Positions 1 through 7,875 of a DNA stretch of 64,000 nucleotides are shown one piece after another. The stretch is from assembly GCA_963729935.1 (NCBI GenBank), contig CAVSPW010000002.1, positions 558,001 through 622,000 on the forward strand, in the 5' to 3' direction. Positions within the stretch are counted from its first letter, which is position 1. The number at the start of each line of letters is the position of its first letter. The notes beneath the pieces were generated by a model. That model was not told the origin of the DNA and did not search any database. It saw only the letters and a list, made by a program, of their open reading frames with translations. Made by a program: the position numbers and the translations under genes. The stretch is from CAIKMD01 sp963729935. Its GTDB lineage: Bacteria; Pseudomonadota; Alphaproteobacteria; ATCC43930; CGMCC-115725.

Positions 1-881
1 TGGGTCGTCTTGTCGATGATCTTGCGGCGCGCGATCGCGGTCCGGATCTGATTGGCGACGATGACCGCCTGCTGCAAATTCGTCCTTGGCAGGATGATCG
101 AGAATTCCTCGCCGCCGATACGCGCGGGCGTGTCGCGCCCCTTGACCGAATCGGATAGTGAGCGCGCCACGAGCTTAAGCACCTGGTCGCCGATCTGATG
201 GCCGTAGGTGTCGTTGAAGCGCTTGAAATGGTCGATGTCGCAGAGCAGGAGGCTCATCGGCTCCTTGTTGCGAACCGCCTCGCGAACCGCTTCCCTCAGC
301 CGCGCATCGAAGAATTTCCGGTTCGGGATGCCGGTCAGGGCGTCGGTCAACGCCTCGCGCTGCACGGTTTCGAGATTCTCGCGCAACTCGCTCACTTCGC
401 CGGCGATCTTGCCAAGGCGGTTCTCGAGCGAATGGTTGCGGCCGGCCATGGCCTGGGTTTCCTGGATGAGATCGGCGATCAGTGCACTCATCTTCGGCGC
501 GGGCTGGGAATTGCCGATCGCCGAGGAGAAACTATCGAGAGTCTGGCCGAAATTTCCGATATCGCCGGCCTGATCGCCGAGAAAGCGGCGCACTTGATCG
601 ATGACCACCTGCAGGCGCCCGCCGGTTTCGAACACTTTGATCGGGATGTTGCTGTCGCTGAAATAACGCCGCGTCAGCTCGGCACTCAATTCTTCGGTAA
701 AAGGCAATCTTTGCGCGATGATCGCGTCGATCCCGCGCATGAGTTCCGGGTTCGTCTGCGCCACGTAAGTGTACCAGATGGCGTAGTTCTGCGGCGTCGG
801 CGGCACGTCATTGGCCGACATCGCCTTCATCGCCGCTTCCGCCAGAAGCTGGGTCTCGCTGCTTGCCTTCGCGCCTTTCAT
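1..881 (-). CDS. GGDEF diguanylate cyclase (3' end beyond window)
   Basis: The minus strand reads open from an ATG at 881 to the window edge, at least 293 codons. The C-terminal part contains LTDALTGIPNRKFFDARL, then CDIDHFKRFNDTYGHQIGD, then RIGGEEF. This is the GGDEF active site in its GGEEF form, with the metal-binding Asp and substrate-binding Asn in place. The first roughly 170 residues lack transmembrane segments and contain an FxxWYxY-like helical region (YAIWYTYVAQTNPEL), common ahead of GGDEF domains in alphaproteobacteria. A short coiled coil leads into the catalytic domain. Family knowledge predicts synthesis of cyclic di-GMP from two GTP in the cytoplasm. Whether an RxxD inhibitory site exists was not checked. 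No partner gene is visible. The last roughly 25 residues of the domain are off the window. Confidence 0.88.
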   Translation of the reverse strand, partial: MKGAKASSETQLLAEAAMKAMSANDVPPTPQNYAIWYTYVAQTNPELMRGIDAIIAQRLPFTEELSAELTRRYFSDSNIPIKVFETGGRLQVVIDQVRRFLGDQAGDIGNFGQTLDSFSSAIGNSQPAPKMSALIADLIQETQAMAGRNHSLENRLGKIAGEVSELRENLETVQREALTDALTGIPNRKFFDARLREAVREAVRNKEPMSLLLCDIDHFKRFNDTYGHQIGDQVLKLVARSLSDSVKGRDTPARIGGEEFSIILPRTNLQQAVIVANQIRTAIARRKIIDKTT

Positions 882-1115
882 TAACCGTGCCTCGCCTTGG
901 CCGTGGCTCCGGAGGTCTCCGGCCACGAAGATCGATTTCACGCCGCCCCGTTTCGTTTGTTCTAGCCTTGATTGTTTAAGCTTTCGGTAAAGTCGCGACG
1001 GCGGCCCGCGGAAAGAGTCTGCGATTTTTATCGAATTATGGGCTTTCCCGACGCATTCCCGCCGCGCAAGAGCGGGTCTATCATCCTGCGTCGCTGCTGC
1101 CGCCGGAGCGATCCT

Positions 1116-1592
1116 ATGCCGTCCCTGCCCTATCAACCTTACCGCGCCGCCGTCGCGCCCGAATGGGTCGATTACAACGGCCATATGAACGTCGCCTATT
1201 ACGTCCTGGCCTTCGACCGGGCCACCGACCGGCTACTGGATTATCTCGGGCTCGGCGAGGCTTATCGGCGCTCGACCGACCGTTCGATCTTCGCGCTCGA
1301 GGCCCATGTCACCTACTTGCGCGAATTGCGGCAGGGCGATGGGTTCGCGATCGAGACTAGGCTCATCGATGCGGACCGCAAGCGTTTGCATCTCTTTCAC
1401 ACCATGACCAAGGACGGCACCGGCGAATGCGCGGCGACCATCGAGGCGATGGCGCTCCATGTCGATCTCGCCGGCCCGCACGCGGCGCCGATGCCCGATC
1501 ACGCCTTCGCCGTGGTCGAGGCGCTGCTGGCGGAACACCGGCGCTTGCCCGACCCGCCGCAGCTTGGACATCGGATCGCGATCCGGCGATAG
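1116..1592 (+). CDS. Hotdog-fold acyl-CoA thioesterase
   Basis: This 158-aa protein begins at ATG 1116. A GGAG ribosome site 7 nt upstream decides this start over an in-frame one at 972. EWVDYNGHMNVAYYVLAFD is the signature of the 4-hydroxybenzoyl-CoA thioesterase-like hotdog family, with the catalytic Asp of the DYNGHMN loop. Its length fits a single hotdog domain. Close relatives include betainyl-CoA thioesterases of carnitine breakdown, but no carnitine genes are near, so the substrate is left open. It is probably a cytoplasmic oligomer that hydrolyses acyl-CoA thioesters. It stands alone between a GGDEF gene and the convergent metH, with no operon partner. Its role in this organism is inferred from family only. 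Confidence 0.82.
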   Translation: MPSLPYQPYRAAVAPEWVDYNGHMNVAYYVLAFDRATDRLLDYLGLGEAYRRSTDRSIFALEAHVTYLRELRQGDGFAIETRLIDADRKRLHLFHTMTKDGTGECAATIEAMALHVDLAGPHAAPMPDHAFAVVEALLAEHRRLPDPPQLGHRIAIRR

Positions 1593-1676
1593 CGCCCTTT
1601 TTCGTTCGAGGCGCGCACTGATGTTCGGCGTCCCAGGATGCCGAAGCGCTTCGATTGCGCTTGGCCCGTGCGGCGC

Positions 1677-4600
1677 CTACACCGAAAAATACTTGGCCTG
1701 AGGGTGGATGATGACGATCGCCGAGGTGGATTGCTCGGGCTCGAGCTGATCTTCTTCGGTGAGAGCGACCCCGATCTCTTCGGCGTGCAGCAGCGCCAAG
1801 AGCTGGCGCTGATCGGCGAGATTCGGGCAGGCCGGATAGCCGAAGGAGTAGCGGCTTCCGCGATAGCCCTGCTGCAGCAGCGTATGCATGTCGCGCGGCT
1901 CTTCTGCGGCAAAACCGAGCTCGGCGCGGACGCGCTTGTGGATATATTCGGCGAGCGCCTCGGCCATCTCGACCGACAGCCCGTGCAGATAGAGATAGTC
2001 CTGGTAGCGATTCTCGGCGAACCATTGCCGCGCCACGTCCGAGGCGCGACCGCCCATGGTGACGAGCTGGAGGCCGATCACGTCGCGCTCGCGATCGTCG
2101 ACGTCGCGCAGGAAATCCGCGATGCAAAGCCCGTCGGGCTTGTTCTGGCGCGGCAGCGTAAAGCGCACGCGCTCGGTCATGCCGTCCTCCTCGAAAAGGA
2201 TCACGTCGTTGCCGTCCGCGGCGCATTTCCAATATCCATAGGCCGCTTGCGGGCGGAGGATGTCCTCTTCCTCGATCATATCGAGCATCCGCTTGAGGGT
2301 GGCCCGCAATTCGCGATGCGCCCAGTTCATGAACTGCTCGAGCGAGCGTCCCTCCTTGCGGAAGCCCCATTGGAATTGATAGAGCATCCGCTCGTTGAGA
2401 TAGGGCACGAGCGCTTTCGGCGGCACCTGCGCGATGACGCGCGGGCCCCAGAACGGCGCGTCGGGCACCGCGACGCCGCGATTGAGCTCGGCCCGGCGCA
2501 AGCGGATTTCTTCGGCATCGACCGGACGCAAAGGCTTGGTGTCCGCCGCGCGGCCGAGTTTGCGCTTCTCGTTGACCGGACGGCCCTCATTGGCAGCCCG
2601 CAACGCGGCGAGATGATTGTCGAACTCGCCGGTGACGATCTTTTCCATCAGCGTCAGCCCCGCGAAGGCGTCGCCCGCATAGGCGACGCGGCCGCAGGCG
2701 TAGCTCTTGCGGCAATCCTCTTCGACGTAGCGCCGCGTCAAGGCCGCGCCGCCCAACACCACCGGCAGGGTCAAACCTTGCCGCGTCATCTCTTCGAGGT
2801 TCTCGCGCATGACGACGGTCGACTTGACGAGCAGTCCGGACATGCCGATCGCATCGACCTTGTGCGCCAACGCGGCTTCGAGGATCGCCGCGAGCGGCTG
2901 CTTGATGCCGAGATTGACCACCTTATAGCCGTTGTTCGTGAGAATGATGTCGACGAGATTCTTGCCGATATCGTGAACGTCGCCTTTGACCGTCGCGAGC
3001 ACGATCGCGCCGCGGCGATTCCCTTCCTTGCGCTCCATGAGGGGCTCAAGATGGGCGACCGCCGCCTTCATGGTTTCGGCCGATTGCAGCACAAAGGGAA
3101 GTTGCATCTTGCCGGCGCCAAAGAGCTCGCCGACCACCTTCATCCCCTCAAGCAAAAACGTGTTGATGATGTCGAGCGGCTTGTGCGTCACGAGCGCCAG
3201 CGCGAGATCATCCTCGAGCCCCAGGCGATCGCCGTCCACAATGCGCTGCGTCAGCCGCGCGCCGAGATCGGTTGGACGTTCCTTCTTCGGCGCCGCCGCC
3301 GCGCCGCGATTGAGAAATAGCCCGATGAAGGCCTGAAGTGGATCGTAGCCGTCGCGGCGGCGATCGAAGATCAGATCCTCGGCGAGCGCGCGTTCCTCCT
3401 CGGCGATCGCGTGCAAAGGCACGATTTTCGACACATGGAGGATCGCCGCAGTGAGGCCGCGCTTTAGCGCGTGGTCGAGATAGACTGAATTGAGCACGGC
3501 GCGGGCCGCGGGATTGAGGCCGAAGGATATATTCGAGAGCCCCAGAAGAATTTGGCAATGCGGCATCGCATGAACGATCTGCTCGATCGCGTCGAGCGTC
3601 TCGATGCCGAGCTTGCGATCCTCCCGATTGCCGGTGCAGATCGTGAAGGTCAGCGGATCGATGATGAGGTCGGCTTCGCGCAAGCCGAAGCGGCCGCAGG
3701 CGAAATCGCGCAGCCGTTGCGCGATCGCGACTTTGGCGGCGACTTCCTTCGCCATGCCGGCTTCGTCGATGGTGAGCGCGATGAGGGCGGCGCCGAAGCG
3801 GCGCGCGAGTTCGACGCGTTTGATAGCGGGCTCTTCGCCATCCTCGAAATTGATCGAGTTGAGAATGGGCTTGCCGCCGTAGAGCCGCAGCGCTGCGTCG
3901 AGAACCGGGAGCTCGGTACTGTCGATCACCAGCGGCGCCGCAACCGCGCCGCGCATACGGCTCACCACCTCGCTCATCTCGGCAATCTCGTCGCGGCCGA
4001 CGAAGGCGGTACTGACATCGATCGCGTGCGAGCCTTCCCTGACCTGCTCGCGCGCCATTTCGATGCAGCCGTCCCAATCGCCCTTTTCCTGATAATTGCG
4101 GAAGCGCTTCGAGCCATTGGTATTGCAACGCTCGCCGATCGAGAGATAGGCGTTTTCCTGACGCAACGGCGTTTGCGCGTAGAGCGACGCGACGGCGGGT
4201 ACCCAGACGCTGCGCCGTGCCTCGGCGCGCGGACGGTGCCCTTCGCCGGCAAGCCGGCACAGCATGGCATGGAGCGCCGCGATGTGTTCGGTTCCGGTGC
4301 CGCAGCAACCGCCGATGAGATTGACCCCGTCCTCGACGACGAAGCGCTCCTGCCATTGCGCCAGCTCGCGCGGGCCCAGCGGGTAATGGGCATGCCCGCG
4401 ATGCAGTTCCGGCAGGCCGGCATTGGGTTGGACCGAGACGCGCCCCGGCCAGTTCTCGGCGAGCCATTTGACGTGTTCGGCCATTTCCTGGGGTCCGGTG
4501 GCGCAGTTGAGACCGATGAGCGGCACGTCGAGCGCCTCGACCACGGTCGCCGCGGCGGCGATGTCCGCGCCCACCAGCAAGGTACCGGTGGTCTCGACCG

Positions 4601-5171
4601 TCACCTGAACGAAGATCGGCTGATCGCCGCCGCGCTCGGCGCGCGCACGCTTGGCCGCGTTGACCGCCGCCTTGATCTGAAGCGTGTCCTGGCAGGTCTC
4701 GATCAGGATGGCGTCGGCGCCGCCATCGACGAGGCCGCGGCATTGGATCGTCAGCGCATCTTCGATCGACTGGTAATCGATATGCCCGAGCGAAGGCAGC
4801 CGGGTTCCGGGGCCGACGGCGCCGATCACGAAGCGGGAGCGTCCGTCCGCCGCGAATTCGGCGACCGCCTCGCGCGCGAGCGCCGCGGCACGATGATTCA
4901 GATCATAGGCTCTGTCGGCGATTCCGAACTCGGCGAGCGTCAGCGGCGAGCCGCCGAAACTATTGGTCTGGACGGCGTCGGATCCCGCCGCGAGATAACC
5001 GCGATGGATGTCGAGAACGAGATCGGGGCGGCTCTCGTTCAGGATTTCCGGACAGTTTTCGTGGCCCCGGTAATCCTCGTCGAGCCGAAGGGGCAATGCC
5101 TGGATGCGCGTGCCGGTGGCGCCGTCGCAAAGGAGGACGCGGTCGCTCAGGAAATCGAGAATATGGGCCAT
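1677..5171 (-). CDS. metH: Cobalamin-dependent methionine synthase MetH
   Basis: The protein has 1164 aa, close to the 1227 aa of E. coli MetH, and all four modules are present. Residues 1-305 are the homocysteine-binding barrel with zinc ligands Cys223 and Cys289/Cys290 (GGCCGTGTEH). Residues 330-620 are the pterin-binding barrel (GERCNTNGSKRF). Residues 635-870 are the cobalamin cap and Rossmann domain with the DVHDIGKN motif, where His733 is the lower axial ligand. The last 300 residues are the SAM-dependent reactivation domain (GYPACPNLADQ). It transfers a methyl group from 5-methyl-tetrahydrofolate to homocysteine in the cytosol. It lies 13 bp downstream of metF, so the two are co-transcribed. 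The single-polypeptide form, with its activation domain, means no separate reactivase is needed. Confidence 0.97.
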   Translation of the reverse strand: MAHILDFLSDRVLLCDGATGTRIQALPLRLDEDYRGHENCPEILNESRPDLVLDIHRGYLAAGSDAVQTNSFGGSPLTLAEFGIADRAYDLNHRAAALAREAVAEFAADGRSRFVIGAVGPGTRLPSLGHIDYQSIEDALTIQCRGLVDGGADAILIETCQDTLQIKAAVNAAKRARAERGGDQPIFVQVTVETTGTLLVGADIAAAATVVEALDVPLIGLNCATGPQEMAEHVKWLAENWPGRVSVQPNAGLPELHRGHAHYPLGPRELAQWQERFVVEDGVNLIGGCCGTGTEHIAALHAMLCRLAGEGHRPRAEARRSVWVPAVASLYAQTPLRQENAYLSIGERCNTNGSKRFRNYQEKGDWDGCIEMAREQVREGSHAIDVSTAFVGRDEIAEMSEVVSRMRGAVAAPLVIDSTELPVLDAALRLYGGKPILNSINFEDGEEPAIKRVELARRFGAALIALTIDEAGMAKEVAAKVAIAQRLRDFACGRFGLREADLIIDPLTFTICTGNREDRKLGIETLDAIEQIVHAMPHCQILLGLSNISFGLNPAARAVLNSVYLDHALKRGLTAAILHVSKIVPLHAIAEEERALAEDLIFDRRRDGYDPLQAFIGLFLNRGAAAAPKKERPTDLGARLTQRIVDGDRLGLEDDLALALVTHKPLDIINTFLLEGMKVVGELFGAGKMQLPFVLQSAETMKAAVAHLEPLMERKEGNRRGAIVLATVKGDVHDIGKNLVDIILTNNGYKVVNLGIKQPLAAILEAALAHKVDAIGMSGLLVKSTVVMRENLEEMTRQGLTLPVVLGGAALTRRYVEEDCRKSYACGRVAYAGDAFAGLTLMEKIVTGEFDNHLAALRAANEGRPVNEKRKLGRAADTKPLRPVDAEEIRLRRAELNRGVAVPDAPFWGPRVIAQVPPKALVPYLNERMLYQFQWGFRKEGRSLEQFMNWAHRELRATLKRMLDMIEEEDILRPQAAYGYWKCAADGNDVILFEEDGMTERVRFTLPRQNKPDGLCIADFLRDVDDRERDVIGLQLVTMGGRASDVARQWFAENRYQDYLYLHGLSVEMAEALAEYIHKRVRAELGFAAEEPRDMHTLLQQGYRGSRYSFGYPACPNLADQRQLLALLHAEEIGVALTEEDQLEPEQSTSAIVIIHPQAKYFSV

Positions 5172-5184
5172 GGCGCGAGAAGCC

Positions 5185-6054
5185 TTATTCGCCGCTCACG
5201 GGGCCGGCCGCACACACGCCGATTTCGTCGGCGATCGCCAGCACGAGATCCGCGCGATTGAGCGTGTAGAAATGGAATTCGGCGATGCCGGCTTCGGCGA
5301 GTTCGCGGCAGAGCGTAACCGCGGTCGCGACCGCGGCGCGTGCGCGGCCCGCCCGGTCCTCGTCGAGCCCTTCGAAGCGCGCGGCGAGCCGGGCCGGGAT
5401 CGAGGCGCCGCAGAGCGCCGCGAAACGTTTCACCTGGCTGAAAGTTCCGATCGGCAGAATGCCGGGCACGATCGGCACCGTGATTCCGGCCGAACACGCG
5501 CGGTCCAGAAAACGAAGGAACACCCCGGCATCGAAGAAGAATTGCGTGATCGCGCGCGCGGCGCCGGCGTCGATCTTTCGCTTCAGCGCATCGAGATCCG
5601 AGTGCGCGCTCGCCGCCTCTGGATGGGTCTCGGGATAGGCGGCGACGCTGATCTCGAAATCGGCGACGTGCTTGAGACCGGCGACCAGATCGACGGCCCG
5701 ATGATAACCCTGCGCGTGGGGCTCATAGGCGCCGCCGCCGGCCGGCGCATCGCCGCGCAAGGCAACGACGTGCCGGATTCCGGCCTGCCAATAGCGGCGG
5801 GCCACCTCGTCCACCTCGGCGCGGCTCGCGCCGACACAGGTGAGATGAGCGGCGGGCCGGAGGTTCGTCTCCTGCCGGATGCGCGCCACCGTCGCATGGG
5901 TGCGCTCGCGCGTCGTGCCGCCGGCGCCGTAGGTCACGGAGACGAAGCGCGGCGCAAGCGGTTCGAGCTGCTTCACCGCCCGCCAGAGATTGGCCTCCGT
6001 CTCCTGCGTCTTGGGCGGGAAGAACTCGAAAGACAGAAGCGGCGCGCGGCTCAC
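5185..6054 (-). CDS. metF: 5,10-methylenetetrahydrofolate reductase MetF
   Basis: This 289-aa protein begins at a GTG whose last two bases share the TGA stop of the upstream regulator (GTGA overlap at 6051-6054). The overlap suggests translational coupling and overrides longer in-frame readings. The N-terminus LLSFEFFPPKT and the SVTYGAGGTTRERT segment are typical of MetF, with the conserved Glu in the EFFPPK strand. Its length matches E. coli MetF (296 aa). The FAD enzyme reduces 5,10-methylene-tetrahydrofolate to 5-methyl-tetrahydrofolate, the methyl donor of the adjacent metH. Together the three genes form a methyl-supply operon, regulator-metF-metH. Confidence 0.96.
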   Translation of the reverse strand: MSRAPLLSFEFFPPKTQETEANLWRAVKQLEPLAPRFVSVTYGAGGTTRERTHATVARIRQETNLRPAAHLTCVGASRAEVDEVARRYWQAGIRHVVALRGDAPAGGGAYEPHAQGYHRAVDLVAGLKHVADFEISVAAYPETHPEAASAHSDLDALKRKIDAGAARAITQFFFDAGVFLRFLDRACSAGITVPIVPGILPIGTFSQVKRFAALCGASIPARLAARFEGLDEDRAGRARAAVATAVTLCRELAEAGIAEFHFYTLNRADLVLAIADEIGVCAAGPVSGE

Positions 6055-7025
6055 GATGACGCCAGGCGCGAAACAGGCGGCACGGCGGTCTTCAACCCGT
6101 CCCGGCGCCACGCGACCCAGATCGAGACCGTCAGCGGCTGACCGGGCAGGTGCCGAACGGGCTCGGGTACGAGCCCGGCGTCTCGGCACCATGCGATGAT
6201 CTCGGTGTCGGCGAAGCCGAGCCTGCGATGCGCCTGCTCCTTGCGCAGAAACTCGAGCGCGTGCGGCGCGAAATCGACGATCACCAGCCGGCCCTTGCCG
6301 CGCAGCATCCGCGCCGCCTCGGCAATCGCGATGGAAGGTCGATCGGCGTAATGCAGCACCTGATGGAAGATTGCAGCGTCGAACCCGCCATCCGAAAATG
6401 GCAGCTGGTAGATGTCGCCCTGGCGGATGGCGCAGTTCCGCAGATTTGCGCGCTCGAGATTGACGCGGGCCACGGCCAGCATCTCGCGCGAAATATCGAT
6501 GCCGACGGCGTGATCGATCCGCGGCCCGAAGATCTCGAGCATGCGTCCCGTGCCGGTCCCGAGATCGAGCAGATCGTGAACCTCGATGCCCGAGAGCGCA
6601 TCGATGATCGCCGCCTCGACCTCGCCTTCGGCGATATGCAACGAGCGGATCCGGTCCCATTGCGCGGCATTGGCGCGGAAATACGCGTTGGCCGCTTCCG
6701 CGCGCTGTCGCTTCACCGTCTCGAGCCGTGCATTGTCGAGCGCGACCGTCGGATCATCGACCGGCACCGAGGCGCAGATCCGTTCTGCCAGCGCGGCGGC
6801 GCGGCCGCGTTGCGCCAAACGGTAGAAGACCCAGGTCCCTTCCCGAAAGCGGTCGAGGAGGCCGGCATCGCAGAGGAGCTTCAGGTGCCGGGACACGCGC
6901 GGCTGACTCTGGCCGAGAATGTCGGTGAGCTCGCTTACCGTGAGTTCGCTGTGCGCGCATAGCAGCAACAAGCGCAACCGGGTTGCCTCGGCGGCCGCGC
7001 GCAAGCCCGAAAGCGTGGTCTCCAT
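6051..7025 (-). CDS. ArsR-type HTH fused to SAM-methyltransferase-like domain (SahR-like regulator)
   Basis: The 324-aa protein has an N-terminal ArsR winged helix (residues 8-90, with LCAHSELTVSELTDILGQS and QPRVSRHLKLLCDAGL). A class I methyltransferase-like domain follows, with motif I LLDLGTGTGRMLEIFG near residue 145-165 and GIDISREML next. This fusion upstream of metF-metH matches the SahR regulators described in proteobacteria, which sense S-adenosylhomocysteine through the methyltransferase-like domain and control the methionine cycle. The methyltransferase fold probably acts as the sensor; catalytic activity is not excluded. The gene is first in the operon and overlaps metF by 4 bp. 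A palindromic site inside its promoter suggests autoregulation. The SahR assignment is inference from fusion and context. Confidence 0.85.
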   Translation of the reverse strand: METTLSGLRAAAEATRLRLLLLCAHSELTVSELTDILGQSQPRVSRHLKLLCDAGLLDRFREGTWVFYRLAQRGRAAALAERICASVPVDDPTVALDNARLETVKRQRAEAANAYFRANAAQWDRIRSLHIAEGEVEAAIIDALSGIEVHDLLDLGTGTGRMLEIFGPRIDHAVGIDISREMLAVARVNLERANLRNCAIRQGDIYQLPFSDGGFDAAIFHQVLHYADRPSIAIAEAARMLRGKGRLVIVDFAPHALEFLRKEQAHRRLGFADTEIIAWCRDAGLVPEPVRHLPGQPLTVSIWVAWRRDGLKTAVPPVSRLASS

Positions 7026-7054
7026 CTCGATCCCGTTATCTCATTGAATTCGGC

Positions 7055-7074
7055 ATATAAATATGTCTTTATGT
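7055..7074. promoter_or_regulatory. Palindromic operator in the sahR-metF-metH promoter
   Basis: The sequence ATATAAATATGTCTTTATGT is an imperfect palindrome: ATATAAA and TTTATGT arms pair with one mismatch around a 6-bp centre. It sits between and over the -35 and -10 elements of the operon promoter, where bound repressor would block RNA polymerase. An AT-rich dyad of this kind is what an ArsR-family dimer binds. The binding protein is inferred to be the adjacent SahR-like regulator. Confidence 0.6.
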
Positions 7075-7084
7075 ATAATGTCAA
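7056..7084 (-). promoter_or_regulatory. Sigma-70-type promoter of the regulator-metF-metH operon
   Basis: Read on the minus strand, a perfect TTGACA (7084-7079) is followed after 17 nt by TTTATA (7061-7056). This lies about 30 nt upstream of the regulator's ATG at 7025. The strong -35 and correct spacing make this the likely operon promoter. Confidence 0.65.
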
Positions 7085-7212
7085 TCAATTAGTTATAGGT
7101 TTACGTTTCTCTGATAGCTCTAGGGCGTTCAGCCGCGGACTTGTGCGCGACTCGATCTCGGATTTATGCTTTCGAGCCAGAGAATTAACCAACCAAGAGG
7201 CTTTAGCCTGCT

Positions 7213-7845
7213 ATGCGCGAACGCCTGATCATGTTCGTTTCGGCAATCGCTTTTGCCTTCGGCTTGGCGTTGCCCCCGGCCCACGCGCTTCAAGCGGCGG
7301 ACCCGGCCTCGCTGGTCACCAATCTGGTGAGCGAGGCGATCGCGAACATCCAACAGCAACACGAGCCGAGTGACATCCGCGCCAGCAAGTTCCGGGCGCT
7401 GCTCGAGGCGGGATTCGACATTCCCCGGATTTCGCGTTTCGTGCTGGGACGCTATTGGAACGCCGCGAGCGATGGCGAACGTCAGAAATTCTCGGCGTTG
7501 TTCGAAGATTGGATCGTGCGCACCTATTCGGCCCGCTTCACCGACTATAGCGGCCAAACCATCAAGGTGACCGGCACGCGCCCCGAAGGCGAGACCAGCA
7601 CCGTGGTGCTGAGTCAATTCATCAACCCCAACGCGGCGCAACCCGCCAAGGTCGAGTGGCACGTGCGCAAGGAAGGCGACGGATCTTACAAAGTGGTCGA
7701 CGTGGCGGTCGAAGGCATCAGCATGGCCTTGACGCAGCGCGACGAGATCGCCGCGGTCGCGGATCGCAATGGCGGGACGGCCAGCGGTCTCAACAGAGCG
7801 CTCGAAGAGCGCCTCGCCGCCAACGACGGCGCGCGGGCGAAGTAG
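7213..7845 (+). CDS. MlaC-like periplasmic phospholipid-binding protein
   Basis: This 210-aa protein has an N-terminal signal peptide (hydrophobic residues 6-24, cleavage near AHALQA). The body follows the MlaC/Ttg2D pattern: DIPRISRFVLGRYWNAAS, then FSALFEDWIVRTYSARFTDYSGQTIKV, then VEWHVRKEGDGSYKVVDVAVEGISM. Family members shuttle phospholipids or hopanoid-type lipids between an inner-membrane MlaFEDB-like ABC complex and the outer membrane. No mlaFEDB genes are nearby, so this is a solitary copy and its partner must be elsewhere. The gene runs divergently from the methionine operon across a 187-bp gap. The family call is firm, while the lipid carried is unknown. Confidence 0.85.
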   Translation: MRERLIMFVSAIAFAFGLALPPAHALQAADPASLVTNLVSEAIANIQQQHEPSDIRASKFRALLEAGFDIPRISRFVLGRYWNAASDGERQKFSALFEDWIVRTYSARFTDYSGQTIKVTGTRPEGETSTVVLSQFINPNAAQPAKVEWHVRKEGDGSYKVVDVAVEGISMALTQRDEIAAVADRNGGTASGLNRALEERLAANDGARAK

Positions 7846-7875
7846 CCGCCCGCGGCCTTCCGTGCCGCGGCGCCC

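Noticed and set aside
198..884. Plus-strand 228-codon frame
   Set aside because: It is antisense to the GGDEF gene, whose motifs are unmistakable on the minus strand.
1638..3320. Long plus-strand open frame of 560 codons (and a 569-codon one at 3552-5261)
   Set aside because: Both lie opposite metH, have His/Asp/Arg-rich composition typical of reversed GC-rich genes, and match nothing; metH is complete on the other strand.
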